DNA of 64,000 nt from Paracoccus lichenicola. GTDB lineage: Bacteria > Pseudomonadota > Alphaproteobacteria > Rhodobacterales > Rhodobacteraceae. The DNA is taken from positions 310,001 to 374,000 of the forward strand of contig NZ_WMBT01000003.1 in assembly GCF_009708075.1 (NCBI RefSeq), in the 5' to 3' direction. A program made the position numbers and the translations under genes. Positions 54,800-63,891 of this stretch are shown here, one piece after another. How positions within the stretch are numbered: the first letter of the stretch is position 1; every line of letters begins with the position of its first letter. Below the pieces are notes generated by a model, which did not search any database, was not told the DNA's origin, and saw only the letters and a list, made by a program, of their open reading frames with translations.

Positions 54800-55244
54800 C
54801 GGCGAAAACCTCCTCCAGGATGGCGGCCAGCCGGTCGGCATCGTCTTGCGTGAAGGCGTCGGGCCGGTCGCTGTCGATGTCCAGGACGCCGATCAGCCGT
54901 CTGTTCTTGCCAAAGACCGGCAGCACGATTTCCGACCGGGTGGAACTGGCGCAGGCGATATGGCCGGGAAAGGCGTTCACGTCGGGAACAAGCTGAACCT
55001 GTCCTGTCCGCGCCGCCGCCCCGCAGACGCCCCGCGAGAACGGGATTACCAGGCAACCATGCCCGCCCTGGTAGGGACCGATCTTCAGCAGTTCGGGCGC
55101 GACCACGCGGTAAAAGCCGGTCCAGTCGAAGCGGTCGTCGGAATGGTGGATCTCGCAGGCCAGCGTCGCCATGAGGGCAACTTCATCGGTCTCGCCCTGG
55201 GTCAGGGCGCGGATACGGGCGTGAAGGGCGTCGTGATCGGTCAT
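54792..55244 (-). CDS. msrC: Free methionine-(R)-sulfoxide reductase (GAF domain)
   Basis: The 150-residue protein is a single GAF domain of the YebR/fRMsr type. It contains DWTGFYRVVAPELLKIGPYQGGHGCLVIPFSRGVCGAAARTG and ASSTRSEIVLPVFGKNRRLIGVLDIDSD. The catalytic cysteine pair of the family is seen around GHGC, GVCG and HIACAS. It reduces free methionine-R-sulfoxide. First gene of the four-gene overlapping minus-strand operon. Confidence 0.88.
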   Translation of the reverse strand: MTDHDALHARIRALTQGETDEVALMATLACEIHHSDDRFDWTGFYRVVAPELLKIGPYQGGHGCLVIPFSRGVCGAAARTGQVQLVPDVNAFPGHIACASSTRSEIVLPVFGKNRRLIGVLDIDSDRPDAFTQDDADRLAAILEEVFADV

Positions 55245-55304
55245 GGGGCCTTTCTATGCCGGTCGATCTTTACGGGCAACCGGGCCTCGGCCAATCTGCG
55301 CGCC

Positions 55305-56639
55305 ATGAACCGCCTTTCGCTGACGCAGCGCATCCTTCTGGTGATCCTGGCCGTGCAGGCGGCGCTGTTCGCGGCGCTGGCCGTGGCCAGTCTGGAAAGC
55401 GTGCGCCGCGACATCGCGACCGAAACGCGGCTGGCGGTGGACACGGCGCGCGCGCTGGTGCTGGCCACCGTCGGCACCATGCACGGGGCGGTGCCGCCCG
55501 ACCGGATCATGCGGCTTTTGCCGGAACGGCTGGTGGTGCCGCGCCACGTGACGGTGGGAACCGTGGACATCCTGGACGGCGTGGTGCGCCGCGCGCCGGT
55601 TCCCCCGCAGGCCCCCGCCCCGGCCCCGCGCTGGTTCGCGGCCCTCGTCGCCCCGAACCCCCTGGAAACCCGCCTGCCCGTGGTGATCGAAAGGCGGCCG
55701 CGCGGCTATGTCTTCATCGCCACGGATCCGGGAGCGGAAATCGGCCTGGCCTGGCAGCACCTGAAGGCCTTCCTGGGATTGGCCGCCCTGGGGGCCGTGG
55801 CACAGGCGGCGCTGATCCTGTGGGCCACGGGGCAGGCGCTGCGGCCCGTCGCCATCATCGCCAGACGCCTGGCCGACCTGCGCCGGGGGGATCTGGCGGC
55901 GCGGGTGGGTCCGGTGGCCGGACGCGACCTGGGACCGATCGCCGCCGGGGTGGACGACCTGGCCCAGGCCCTTCAAAAGGCGCAAGGGGATCGCGCCCGC
56001 CTTCAGCGCCGTGTGGTCACGCGCGGAGACGAGGAACGCAAGGCCATCGCCCGCGACCTGCACGACGAGATGGGACCCTGCCTGTTCGGCCTGCGGGTCG
56101 AGGCCGACGCCCTGCGCGAGGCCGCCCCCACCCCCGCCATCGCGGCCCATGCCCGGGCGATCACCGACATCGCCGAGGAAATCGCCCGCGTGAACCGCGC
56201 CCTTCTGGGCGACCTGCGGCCCGTGGCGATCGGACAGCTGCCGCTGGCCGCCGTGCTGGCGGATTACGTGGCCGACCTGGGACGGCGCTTTCCCGATCTT
56301 GACATCGCCCTGGATCTGGCCCCCGGCCTGCCGGAACCCGACGAGGCGACCGCGCTGACCCTGTTCCGCATCCTGCAGGAAGGCACCACCAATGCCCTGC
56401 GCCATGCCGGGGCCAGCTGGGTTTCGGTGCGGCTTTGGACCGATCCCGCGCATTGGCGGATGGAGCTGCGCGACAACGGGCGCGGCATGGCCCCGGGGGC
56501 GCGCGAGGGCACCGGCTTGACCGGGATGCGCGAACGGATCACCCTTCTGGGCGGCGATTTGTCCTTGTCCTCGGGCGCAGGGGGAACCACCATCGCCGCC
56601 ACCCTGCCCTTGCCGCAGACCGAAGAAGGATCGCCATGA
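55305..56639 (+). CDS. Sensor histidine kinase (HisKA_3 / NarX-like type)
   Basis: The 444-residue kinase has an N-terminal transmembrane helix (about 9-29), a periplasmic sensor of about 120 residues, a second helix (about 155-175), a HAMP region (176-228) and the HisKA_3 box with H253 in AIARDLHDEMGPCLFGL. An ATPase domain (EGTTNALRHAGA, then DNGRGMAPGAREGTGLTGMRERI) ends the protein. Its signal is unknown. It partners the LuxR-type regulator encoded immediately downstream (ATGA overlap). Confidence 0.92.
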   Translation: MNRLSLTQRILLVILAVQAALFAALAVASLESVRRDIATETRLAVDTARALVLATVGTMHGAVPPDRIMRLLPERLVVPRHVTVGTVDILDGVVRRAPVPPQAPAPAPRWFAALVAPNPLETRLPVVIERRPRGYVFIATDPGAEIGLAWQHLKAFLGLAALGAVAQAALILWATGQALRPVAIIARRLADLRRGDLAARVGPVAGRDLGPIAAGVDDLAQALQKAQGDRARLQRRVVTRGDEERKAIARDLHDEMGPCLFGLRVEADALREAAPTPAIAAHARAITDIAEEIARVNRALLGDLRPVAIGQLPLAAVLADYVADLGRRFPDLDIALDLAPGLPEPDEATALTLFRILQEGTTNALRHAGASWVSVRLWTDPAHWRMELRDNGRGMAPGAREGTGLTGMRERITLLGGDLSLSSGAGGTTIAATLPLPQTEEGSP

Positions 56640-57259
56640 AATCCGCGCTTGTCATCGACGATCACCCGATCACCCATCTGGGCGCGAACCGCCTGCTGCG
56701 CGATCTGGGATACGAGCGGATCGGCCAGGCCATGTCGGGCGAGGAGGCGCTGTCGCAACTGGCCGAAGGCCCCGCCCCCGACCTGATCGTGCTGGACATC
56801 AGCCTGCCGGGCGCGGGGGGCCTGGATCTGGTGGCGCCCCTGCGCGCCGCCGCCCCCGATGCGCGGATCCTGATCTTTTCCATGAACGACCAGACGGGTT
56901 TCGCGGCCCGCGCGCTTCAGGCGGGCGCGCAGGGCTTCCTGTCGAAGAACGCGCCCCCCGCCGATTTCCGAGAGGCCGTGCGGATGCTGGAAGGGGGCGA
57001 GTTCTACCTGTCCCCGCGCCACGCCATGGCGCTGGCCACCCTGCGGGCGGGGGCATCCGCCGATCCCCTGGGGGCGCTGTCGGACCGCGAACGGCAGGTG
57101 CTGGCCCTGATCGGGCGGGGCCTCAGCCTGCAGGCCATCGCGGATGAACTGGATGTCAGCTACAAGACCGCCGCCAACACCTCGTCCATGCTCAAGAAGA
57201 AGCTGGGCGTGGACGGGATCAACGGCTTGATGAAATTCGCGCTGGACAGCGGGGTATGA
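56636..57259 (+). CDS. LuxR-type (NarL family) response regulator
   Basis: The 207-residue regulator has a receiver domain (D8, D9, phosphoacceptor D54 in IVLDISLPG, and a conserved Lys in GFLSKNAPP) and a LuxR helix-turn-helix (about 145-205, LSDRERQVLALIGRGLSLQAIADELDVSYKTAANTSSMLKKKLGV). The overlap with the kinase gene and with the DUF2478 gene suggests one operon in which the system controls its own set. Confidence 0.93.
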   Translation: MKSALVIDDHPITHLGANRLLRDLGYERIGQAMSGEEALSQLAEGPAPDLIVLDISLPGAGGLDLVAPLRAAAPDARILIFSMNDQTGFAARALQAGAQGFLSKNAPPADFREAVRMLEGGEFYLSPRHAMALATLRAGASADPLGALSDRERQVLALIGRGLSLQAIADELDVSYKTAANTSSMLKKKLGVDGINGLMKFALDSGV

Positions 57260-57777
57260 CGGCGATGCTGGGTTGGTTCGGTCTGGAGGACGACGCCCCG
57301 CCGGGCGAGGGCGACCGCATCCTGGCGCGATTGTCTGTCAGGCTGGCGGATGCGGGGCTGCGGGTGGCGGGCGCCATCCAGCGGAACACCGATCTGGGGA
57401 CCGACTGCGCCTGCGACATGGACGTGCTGGTGATCGGAGAGGAGGACGCGCCCGTCCGCATCTCGCAATCGCTGGGCGGCGGCTCGACCGGCTGCCGGCT
57501 GGATCCCGGCGCGCTGGAGGCGGCGGCCGTGCGCGTTGCCGCCCGCATGGCCGGGGCCGAGTTGCTGATCCTGCCCAAGTTCGGCCGGCAAGAGGCCGCC
57601 GGGCGCGGCTTTCGCAGCGTGATCGCGCAGGCGGTGGCGGACGGCATCCCGGTACTGCTGCATGTCCCGCCCGAACAGCGCGCGGCATGGGCCGATTTCT
57701 GCGGCGGCATGGGCCAGCGCCTGCCGCCCAAGGCCCTGGAGGACTGGTGCCTGGACCAGGCGGCGGGCGTCCGATGA
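57256..57777 (+). CDS. DUF2478 domain protein
   Basis: The 173-residue protein matches DUF2478: GAIQRNTDLGTDCACDMDVLVIG, then RISQSLGGGSTGCRLDPGALEAAA and ILPKFGRQEAAGRGFRSVIAQAVADGIPVL. Members often lie next to molybdate transport or Moco genes, and the fold resembles NTP-binding proteins, but no biochemical function is known to me. Here it sits between a two-component system and a TusA-like sulfurtransferase, overlapping both (ATGA). Confidence 0.82.
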   Translation: MTAMLGWFGLEDDAPPGEGDRILARLSVRLADAGLRVAGAIQRNTDLGTDCACDMDVLVIGEEDAPVRISQSLGGGSTGCRLDPGALEAAAVRVAARMAGAELLILPKFGRQEAAGRGFRSVIAQAVADGIPVLLHVPPEQRAAWADFCGGMGQRLPPKALEDWCLDQAAGVR

Positions 57778-58046
57778 GCGTGCTGGTCGATGCGCGCGGG
57801 CTCTTGTGCCCCCTGCCGGTGCTGCGGCTGCGCAAGGTGCTGCTGGGCCAGGCCGTGGGCGCGCGGGTGCGGCTGCTGGCGACCGATGCGATGGCCGCGG
57901 TGGACGTGCCGCATTTCTGCGAGGGTGCGGGGCATCGGCTGCTGGACCAGCGCGACACGGGCTGCGGGGTGATCGAATTCACCGTCGAAAGGGGGCCTTC
58001 CGCCCCCCCGGCCGCTGGCGCGGCCTCACCCCCCGAGGATATTTGA
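57774..58046 (+). CDS. TusA-family sulfurtransferase
   Basis: The 90-residue protein has the TusA motif LLCPLPVLRLRKVL with catalytic C12, and RLLATDAMAAVDVPHFCEGAGH. TusA proteins pass persulfide sulfur to tRNA thiolation, Moco or Fe-S pathways; the neighbour DUF2478 points to the molybdenum side (inference). The last ~15 residues (PSAPPAAGAASPPEDI) are translated from a CCCCCGAGGATATTTGAG repeat element, whose TGA ends the gene. A domain proper would end near FTVERG. Confidence 0.87.
   Translation: MSVLVDARGLLCPLPVLRLRKVLLGQAVGARVRLLATDAMAAVDVPHFCEGAGHRLLDQRDTGCGVIEFTVERGPSAPPAAGAASPPEDI
58003..58046 (+). repeat. GGATATTT-type 3'-end element, copy E (overlaps tusA)
   Basis: A short GC-rich dyad (GGCCGCTGGCGCGGCC region) is followed by ACCCCCCGAGGATATTTGAG at 58028-58047. 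It is in sense orientation with tusA. Unlike the other copies it lies inside the reading frame and supplies the stop codon. Confidence 0.6.
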
Positions 58047-58060
58047 GTGAAGAAGAAGCC

Positions 58061-58987
58061 GTGCTGGCCGTATTCCTGAAGACGCTGCCCTTTTTCGGGC
58101 TGATCGGCCTGGGCTGGCTGGCCGCGCGCACGCGGTTCTTTCCGCAGGACGGCGCCGCCTGGCTGACGAAGTTCGTCTTTTACTTCGCGTTGTCGGCGAT
58201 GCTGTTCCGCTTTGCCGCGCGCCTCGATCTGGCCGCCCTGTTCGACGGGCGCTTCGTGCTGGCCTATCTGGCGGGATCATCGGCGGTCTGGCTGGCGGGC
58301 ATGGCGGTGGCCCGGGCGCGCGGCCTGCCCTTGGCCGAGGCCGCGATGGAGGCGCAGTGCTGCATGATCGGCAACACCGGCTTTTTGGGCGTGCCGATGC
58401 TGGTGGTGCTGCTGGGGGACCGCGCCATCGGGCCGGTGCTGATGGTGCTGACCATCGACATGCTGGTCTTTTCCACGCTGATCACGCTGATCATCCATGC
58501 GGGCCGCAGCGGCGGCCTGCGTCTTGCCACGCTGGTCCCGATCGGGCGCGGCATCGTTGCCAACCCGATGATCCTGTCCATGGTCGCGGGCCTGGCCTGG
58601 GCGCAGATGCGCCTGCCCCTGCCCGGTCCCTTCGACGAATTCCTGGTCCTGCTGGGCGCGGCCGCCACCCCCGGCGCGCTGTTCGCCATCGGCGCCAGCC
58701 TCGCCGGGCGGCGGATCGGGCGGCTGGCAGCCTCGGTCTGGCTCAGCGCGGCCAAGCTGGTGCTGCATCCCCTGGCGGTGGGGCTGGCGGCCTGGGCGTT
58801 GGGGGTGCAGCCCTTTGCGGCGGGCGTCATGATCGCCGCCGCGGCCCTGCCTGTGGCGGGCAATGTCTATATCCTGGCCCAGCATTTCGGCATCGCGCAG
58901 CAGCGGGTGTCCGCCGCGATCCTGATCTCGACCGCGCTTGGCATCGTGACGATCCCGCTGGTGATGATGCTGATCGGGCAGGCGTAG
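58061..58987 (+). CDS. AEC family (auxin efflux carrier-like) transporter
   Basis: The 308-residue membrane protein has about ten helices, split into two five-helix halves, and conserved AEC segments (GWLAARTRFFPQDGAAWLTKFVFYFALSAMLF, then GNTGFLGVPMLVVLLGD and VAGNVYILAQHFG). The GTG at 58061 is the likely start; an in-frame TTG at 58043, overlapping the tusA stop, is an alternative. Substrates of bacterial members are mostly organic acids such as malonate or lactate, but unknown here. Last gene of the two-component operon. Confidence 0.87.
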   Translation: MLAVFLKTLPFFGLIGLGWLAARTRFFPQDGAAWLTKFVFYFALSAMLFRFAARLDLAALFDGRFVLAYLAGSSAVWLAGMAVARARGLPLAEAAMEAQCCMIGNTGFLGVPMLVVLLGDRAIGPVLMVLTIDMLVFSTLITLIIHAGRSGGLRLATLVPIGRGIVANPMILSMVAGLAWAQMRLPLPGPFDEFLVLLGAAATPGALFAIGASLAGRRIGRLAASVWLSAAKLVLHPLAVGLAAWALGVQPFAAGVMIAAAALPVAGNVYILAQHFGIAQQRVSAAILISTALGIVTIPLVMMLIGQA

Positions 58988-58990
58988 GGA

Positions 58991-59998
58991 TCAGTCGATG
59001 CGCCGCCCGGTCTCGGGGTGGAACAGGTGCAGCGAACCGGGCCGGTAGGTCAGGCGGAGCGTGTCGGACAGGGGCGCGTCAGAGGGCATCGCCACCGTCA
59101 GCCTTTCGCCCCCGGTCTGGCCGTGGACCAGGCGCTGCGCGCCCAGTTCCTCGACCGCCAGCACCTCCATTTCCAGGGGGCCGTCGGGGGCCACCGACAG
59201 ATCCTCGGGGCGGATGCCGATGGTGCCGGCCTGCGCGGCGGCGGGCAGGTGCGGCACGGCGCGGCTGCTGATCAGGTTCATGGCCGGGCTGCCGATGAAG
59301 CCCGCGACGAATGTGGACGCGGGCTTGCGATACACTTCCAAGGGCGTGCCGATCTGTTCGATCCGGCCCGCGTTCAGCACCACCAGCCGGTCGGCCAGGG
59401 TCATCGCTTCCAACTGGTCATGCGTCACGTAGATCGACGTCGTGCGCAGGCGGCGCTGCAACTCCTTGATCTCCAGCCGCATGGTCACGCGCAGCTTCGC
59501 GTCCAGGTTCGACAGCGGTTCGTCGAACAGGAACGCGGCCGGTTCGCGCACGATGGCGCGGCCCATGGCGACGCGCTGGCGCTGGCCGCCGGACAGGGCG
59601 CGGGGCTTGCGGTCAAGGAAGGGGCCGATCTGCAGGATCGCGGCGGCCTGGGCCACGCGGCGCTCGATCTCGGCCCGGGGCGTGCGGCGGTTCTTCAACC
59701 CATAGGCCAGGTTCTGGCGCACCGACATGTGCGGGTAAAGCGCATAGTTCTGGAACACCATGGCGATGTCGCGGTCGGCGGGTTCGATGTCGTTGACCAC
59801 GCGGTTGCCGATGCGGACGGTGCCTTCGCTGATCGCCTCAAGCCCCGCCACCATGCGCAGCAGGGTGGACTTGCCGCAGCCGGACGGGCCGACCAGCACG
59901 ATGAATTCGCCATCCGCGATGTCGATGCTGACATCGCCCACGGCGCGAGTGCCGCCGGCATAGATCTTGCCGACCTTGTCGAGGGTGATGGATGCCAT
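58991..59998 (-). CDS. ugpC: sn-glycerol-3-phosphate ABC transporter ATP-binding protein
   Basis: The 335-residue ATPase has Walker [10 protein letters not shown] (38-46), signature [15 protein letters not shown], Walker [16 protein letters not shown], the switch His in [15 protein letters not shown] and the C-terminal OB-like TOBE domain with [13 protein letters not shown]. It is the last gene of ugpBAEC, two bases after ugpE. It is somewhat shorter than E. coli UgpC (356). Confidence 0.93.
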   Translation of the reverse strand: MASITLDKVGKIYAGGTRAVGDVSIDIADGEFIVLVGPSGCGKSTLLRMVAGLEAISEGTVRIGNRVVNDIEPADRDIAMVFQNYALYPHMSVRQNLAYGLKNRRTPRAEIERRVAQAAAILQIGPFLDRKPRALSGGQRQRVAMGRAIVREPAAFLFDEPLSNLDAKLRVTMRLEIKELQRRLRTTSIYVTHDQLEAMTLADRLVVLNAGRIEQIGTPLEVYRKPASTFVAGFIGSPAMNLISSRAVPHLPAAAQAGTIGIRPEDLSVAPDGPLEMEVLAVEELGAQRLVHGQTGGERLTVAMPSDAPLSDTLRLTYRPGSLHLFHPETGRRID

Positions 59999-60000
59999 GT

Positions 60001-60849
60001 TTATTTCTCCGTCTCGACAAGGCCCTTGACGAACAGGCGCTGCATCCCGATCACCACCGCGACCGGAGGCAGCATCGCCAGCATCGCGGTGGCCATCACC
60101 AGATGCCATTGCGGCAGCCCGTCCACCGCGTCGGCCATGCGCTTGATGCCCGCGACGATGGTGTAATAATCGCTGCTGGTGGTGATCAGCAGCGGCCACA
60201 GATACTGGTTCCAGCCATAGATGAACAGGATCACGAACAGCGCCGCGATGTTGGTGCGCGACAGGGGCAAAAGGATGTCGCGGAAGAACTTCATCGGGCC
60301 TGCGCCGTCGATCCGCGCGGCCTCGGTCAACTCGTCCGGGATGGTCAGGAAGACCTGCCGGAACAGGAAGGTCGCGGTGGCCGACGCGATCAGCGGGATC
60401 GTCAGCCCGGCATAGCTGTTCAGCATCCCCAGGTCTGCCACCACCTGGAAGGTGGGCACGATCCGGACCTCGACCGGCAGCATCAGGGTGATGAAGATGC
60501 ACCAGAAGGCCAGGGTGCGCAGCGGAAAGCGGAAATAGACGATGGCAAAGGCCGAGGTGATGGAAATCGCGATCTTGCCACAGGCGATCAGCAGCGCCAT
60601 GACCAGGCTGTTCAGCATCATCGTGCCGACCGGGGGCGTGCCGCTGGTGGACACGCCGGTATCCAGCATCCGGGCATAGTTTTCCACCAGATGCGGGCCG
60701 GGCCACAGCGGAATGGTGCCCGACATGAAGTCGGTCGCGGTGTGGGTGGACGCGACAAAGGCCACCCAGACGGGCAGCGCGACGATCACGACCCCCGCCA
60801 TCAGGGTCAGATGCGCCAGAAGGGTCAGGCCGGGCCGGTTCTCGATCAT
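60001..60849 (-). CDS. ugpE: sn-glycerol-3-phosphate ABC transporter permease UgpE
   Basis: The 282-residue permease has six helices and the permease loop [33 protein letters not shown] place the start at ATG 60849, which overlaps the ugpA stop as TGATG; a TTG three bases earlier is an alternative. Its position and the rest of the cluster make UgpE clear. Confidence 0.93.
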   Translation of the reverse strand: MIENRPGLTLLAHLTLMAGVVIVALPVWVAFVASTHTATDFMSGTIPLWPGPHLVENYARMLDTGVSTSGTPPVGTMMLNSLVMALLIACGKIAISITSAFAIVYFRFPLRTLAFWCIFITLMLPVEVRIVPTFQVVADLGMLNSYAGLTIPLIASATATFLFRQVFLTIPDELTEAARIDGAGPMKFFRDILLPLSRTNIAALFVILFIYGWNQYLWPLLITTSSDYYTIVAGIKRMADAVDGLPQWHLVMATAMLAMLPPVAVVIGMQRLFVKGLVETEK

Positions 60850-61727
60850 CAATAGGCCACCTTCTTTTCGACATAGCGGAACTGGATGGCGGTCAGCGCG
60901 ATCACGATCCCCATCAGGATCACCGATTGCGCCGCCGACGACCCCAGGTTCTGTCCCACGAAGCCGTCGAAATAGACCTTGTAGACCAGGATGTTGGTGG
61001 CCTGAGCGGGGCCGCCCTCGGTCGTGGCGTCGATCACGGCGAAGGTGTCGAACATGGCATAGACGATGTTCACGACCAGCAGGAAGAAGGTCGTGGGCGA
61101 CAGCAGGGGCAGGGTGATGTCGAAGAAGCGGCGCACCGGACCCGCGCCGTCAATGGCGGCGGCTTCGCGCAAGGACGCGGGGATGGATTGCAAGCCCGCC
61201 ACGAAGAACAGGAAGTTGTAGCTGATCTGCTTCCAGGCGGATGCGATGACCACCAGGATCAGCGCATCGGACTTGGAACTGATGTGGTTCCAGTCATAGC
61301 CGATCCCCTCCAAGACATAGGGCATGATGCCGATGGTCGGGTTGAAGATGAACCACCACAGGATGCCCGCCACCGCCGGGGCCACCGCATAAGGCCAGAC
61401 CAGCAGCGTGGTGTAAAGGCTGGCCGACCGGATCATCCGGTCGAGCGCCACGGCCAGCAGCAGCGACAATCCCATCGACAGCACCGTCACCAGCACCGCA
61501 AAGACCGCCGTGACCTGCAAGGAATTCAGATATTCCGGGCTGTTCCACAGCGCCCTGAAGTTCGCCAGGCCCACGAAGCTGGTGTTGATGCCGAAGGCGT
61601 CCTGGCGCAGGAAGCTTTGCCGCACGGCCTGGGCCGCGGGCCACAGGAAGAAGACGAAGGTGATCGCCAGCTGCGGGGCCAGCAGCAGCCAGGGCAGCCA
61701 CTGGTTGCGGAACAGGGTGCGCTTCAT
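60849..61727 (-). CDS. ugpA: sn-glycerol-3-phosphate ABC transporter permease UgpA
   Basis: The 292-residue permease starts [20 protein letters not shown], has six helices and the loop [32 protein letters not shown]. The segment [19 protein letters not shown] is typical of UgpA. It couples to ugpE by overlap and follows ugpB after 52 bases. Confidence 0.94.
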   Translation of the reverse strand: MKRTLFRNQWLPWLLLAPQLAITFVFFLWPAAQAVRQSFLRQDAFGINTSFVGLANFRALWNSPEYLNSLQVTAVFAVLVTVLSMGLSLLLAVALDRMIRSASLYTTLLVWPYAVAPAVAGILWWFIFNPTIGIMPYVLEGIGYDWNHISSKSDALILVVIASAWKQISYNFLFFVAGLQSIPASLREAAAIDGAGPVRRFFDITLPLLSPTTFFLLVVNIVYAMFDTFAVIDATTEGGPAQATNILVYKVYFDGFVGQNLGSSAAQSVILMGIVIALTAIQFRYVEKKVAY

Positions 61728-61779
61728 CGGGGGGCCTTTCCAAGGGAAGCGGGGCCGCCGGCGCGCGGCCCCGTGCCGG

Positions 61780-63093
61780 TTACTGGTTCTGCGCCTCGAA
61801 TTCCGCGATCAGCGCGTTGCCGCGTTCGACCACGGAATCCAGCGCGCCCTGGGCGTCCTTGGACCCGGACAGCAACTGCTCGAACTCCTCGTCGATGATG
61901 CCGCGGATCTGGACATAGTTGCCGAAGCGCAAGCCCTTGGAATTCTCGGTCGGCTCGTTCAGCGTGATCTGGCGGATCCCCGTGTCCGCGCCGGGGTTCT
62001 GGGCATAGAAATCCGCCATCCGGTCCATCGCCGCCTGCGTGATCGGCAGATAGCCCGAGAAGGACGCCCAGTCCGCCTGAACCTCGGGGGTAGAGAGATA
62101 CTCGAAGAACTTCGCCACGCCTGCGTATTCTTCGTCAGGCCGCCCAGACAGCACCCACAAGGATGCGCCGCCGATGATGGAATTCTGCGGCGCGCCTTCC
62201 ACGTCGTCGTAGTAAGGCAGCATCCCGTAGCCCAGCTCGAAATCCTTGGCGTTGGCGATCACGCCCGCCCGGCTGGCGGAACTGGCCATGTACATCGCGC
62301 AGTCCTGGGAATAGAACATCGGCGCCGCGTTGTCGCCGCCCACCGGGCCGCCATACTTGAAGACGCCTTCATCCGACAGGCGCTTGAGGTTTTCCCAATG
62401 CTTGACCTGCACCGGCCCGTTCAGCGTCAGCCGCGCCGACAGCCCGCCAAAGCCGTTCTGTTCCGTGCCGATCGGCTGGTTGTGCCAGGCCGACAGGTTT
62501 TCCGTCTGGATCCAGCTGATCCACTGGGTCGTGAAGCCGCAGGTGCCCGCGCCGGATTCGATGATCTTCTTGCTGAACTCCTCAAGCTCGGCCCAGGTCT
62601 TGGGCGGCGTGTTCGGGTCAAGCCCTGCCTTCTCGAACATGGTCTTGTTGTAATAGACGATCGGGGTCGAGCTGTTGAAGGGCAGCGACAGCATGTTGCC
62701 CTGGGTGTCGGTGTAGTATCCCACCACGGCGGGCAGATAAGCCTGCGGGTCGAAGGCCACCTCGTTGTCGGCCATCAGCTGATGGACCGGAACGATGGCC
62801 CCTTCGGCGGCCATCATGGTGCCGGTGCCGACCTCGAACACCTGGACGATGGCGGGCTGCTGCTGCGCGCGGAAGGCGGCGATGGCGGCGGTCATCGTCT
62901 CGGGATAGGTGCCCTTGTAGGACGGCACGACCGTGTAGTCGTCCTGGGCATCGTTGAAGCCCTTGGTGATCTCCTCCAGCTTGGCGCCCAGTTCGCCCCC
63001 CATGGCGTGCCACCACTGGATTTCGGTCTGCGCATGGGCCGCCGACAGCGATGCCGACAGCGCCAGCGCGGACGCCGTGAAAAGTCGGTTCAT
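61780..63093 (-). CDS. ugpB: sn-glycerol-3-phosphate ABC transporter substrate-binding protein
   Basis: The 437-residue periplasmic protein has a signal peptide (1-21, ...AAHAQ) and closely follows Ugp[23 protein letters not shown], then [16 protein letters not shown] and [20 protein letters not shown]. It captures glycerol-3-phosphate and probably phosphodiesters as a phosphate source. The start at 63093 follows GGGAGGAC. Two Pho boxes lie upstream, so the operon should be induced by phosphate starvation. Confidence 0.95.
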   Translation of the reverse strand: MNRLFTASALALSASLSAAHAQTEIQWWHAMGGELGAKLEEITKGFNDAQDDYTVVPSYKGTYPETMTAAIAAFRAQQQPAIVQVFEVGTGTMMAAEGAIVPVHQLMADNEVAFDPQAYLPAVVGYYTDTQGNMLSLPFNSSTPIVYYNKTMFEKAGLDPNTPPKTWAELEEFSKKIIESGAGTCGFTTQWISWIQTENLSAWHNQPIGTEQNGFGGLSARLTLNGPVQVKHWENLKRLSDEGVFKYGGPVGGDNAAPMFYSQDCAMYMASSASRAGVIANAKDFELGYGMLPYYDDVEGAPQNSIIGGASLWVLSGRPDEEYAGVAKFFEYLSTPEVQADWASFSGYLPITQAAMDRMADFYAQNPGADTGIRQITLNEPTENSKGLRFGNYVQIRGIIDEEFEQLLSGSKDAQGALDSVVERGNALIAEFEAQNQ

Positions 63094-63147
63094 GATAGTC
63101 CTCCCTTGTGGAGTTCCGGTTCGCGGACCGGGCCTAGCGCGGCCCGG

Positions 63148-63185
63148 TGACGCGAACGCGACACTCGCATGACGGAAGGGTGACA
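63148..63185 (-). promoter_or_regulatory. Double Pho box upstream of ugpBAEC
   Basis: On the minus strand TGTCA, CGTCA, TGTCG and CGTCA begin at exactly 11-base steps (63185, 63174, 63163 and 63152). This is the direct-repeat pattern of two tandem PhoB-binding sites. A possible -10 (TAGGCC) follows ten bases after the last repeat, and ugpB starts about 55 bases downstream. E. coli ugp is a known Pho regulon member. Confidence 0.82.
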
Positions 63186-63270
63186 TCCTTCGGGGAATCG
63201 GTCAATGACGCCAAGCCGCTGTCCGCATTGAGGTTCCGCACCCGCGCCGCGCCGGGCGGCCTGGAACCCC

Positions 63271-63891
63271 TCAGGTCAGCTTGCGCAGGCGGGGAATGTC
63301 CTTGACATGCAGCAGATGCACGCCGGTCCGCCGGGACAGGGCCTTGGCGCTTTGCGTGTAATGGCCCGTGGTGATCACCACCGCGATATCGACGCGGTGA
63401 AAGGCGCGGCCGGAAAAGGCCTCTTGCACGGCCTTGTTGCCGACGGGACCGTCATAGCGCTTGCACTGGATGCCCACCTTGCGGCCGTCGCGCCGTGCGA
63501 TGATGTCGATGCCCTGGTCGCCCGACCCTGCCGTGACATCGGCGCGCCAGCCGTGCGTTTCCAGCTTGCCCGCGACCCATTGCTCGAAGGCGTGGCCGTC
63601 CCGGGGGCAAGAGGCCGGGCGGCGGGATACGGGTTTTTTCGGACGCCGCCCCCTGGCGCGCCGCGTCGTCGTCCGGCGCAGCAGAAGCGCGGGCAGCAGC
63701 AGCGCGGCCAGCACCATGCCCGCCATCACGGGCACCGGATTGCGCCGGGTTTCCACCGAATCCCCGGCAAAGGTCGCCATCAGGAATCCGCAGGTCACCA
63801 CCAGGGCGGCGGACAGAACGGCATATCTGAAGAAATAGAAAAGGGTCGAGATCAGATGGCGCATTTCCGTTCGAGCCTGGGAGGACAACAT
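63271..63891 (-). CDS. Membrane-anchored Mrr-like restriction endonuclease-fold protein
   Basis: The product is up to 206 residues; homologous-looking starts are MLSSQ (63891) and MRHLIST (63864). Two N-terminal helices (about 12-42 and 52-72 of the longer form) are followed by a basic linker (RRTTTRRARGRRPKKPVSRRP). The C-terminal Mrr-type PD-(D/E)xK domain (about 98-206) shows FEQWVAGKLETHGW, GSGDQGIDIIARRDGRKVGIQCKRY (catalytic Asp, then Gln-x-Lys) and VVITTGHYTQSAKALSRRTGVHLL. Such proteins may cleave modified or foreign DNA. No methyltransferase gene is nearby. The 109 bases beyond it to the window end hold no gene I can support. Confidence 0.83.
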   Translation of the reverse strand: MLSSQARTEMRHLISTLFYFFRYAVLSAALVVTCGFLMATFAGDSVETRRNPVPVMAGMVLAALLLPALLLRRTTTRRARGRRPKKPVSRRPASCPRDGHAFEQWVAGKLETHGWRADVTAGSGDQGIDIIARRDGRKVGIQCKRYDGPVGNKAVQEAFSGRAFHRVDIAVVITTGHYTQSAKALSRRTGVHLLHVKDIPRLRKLT

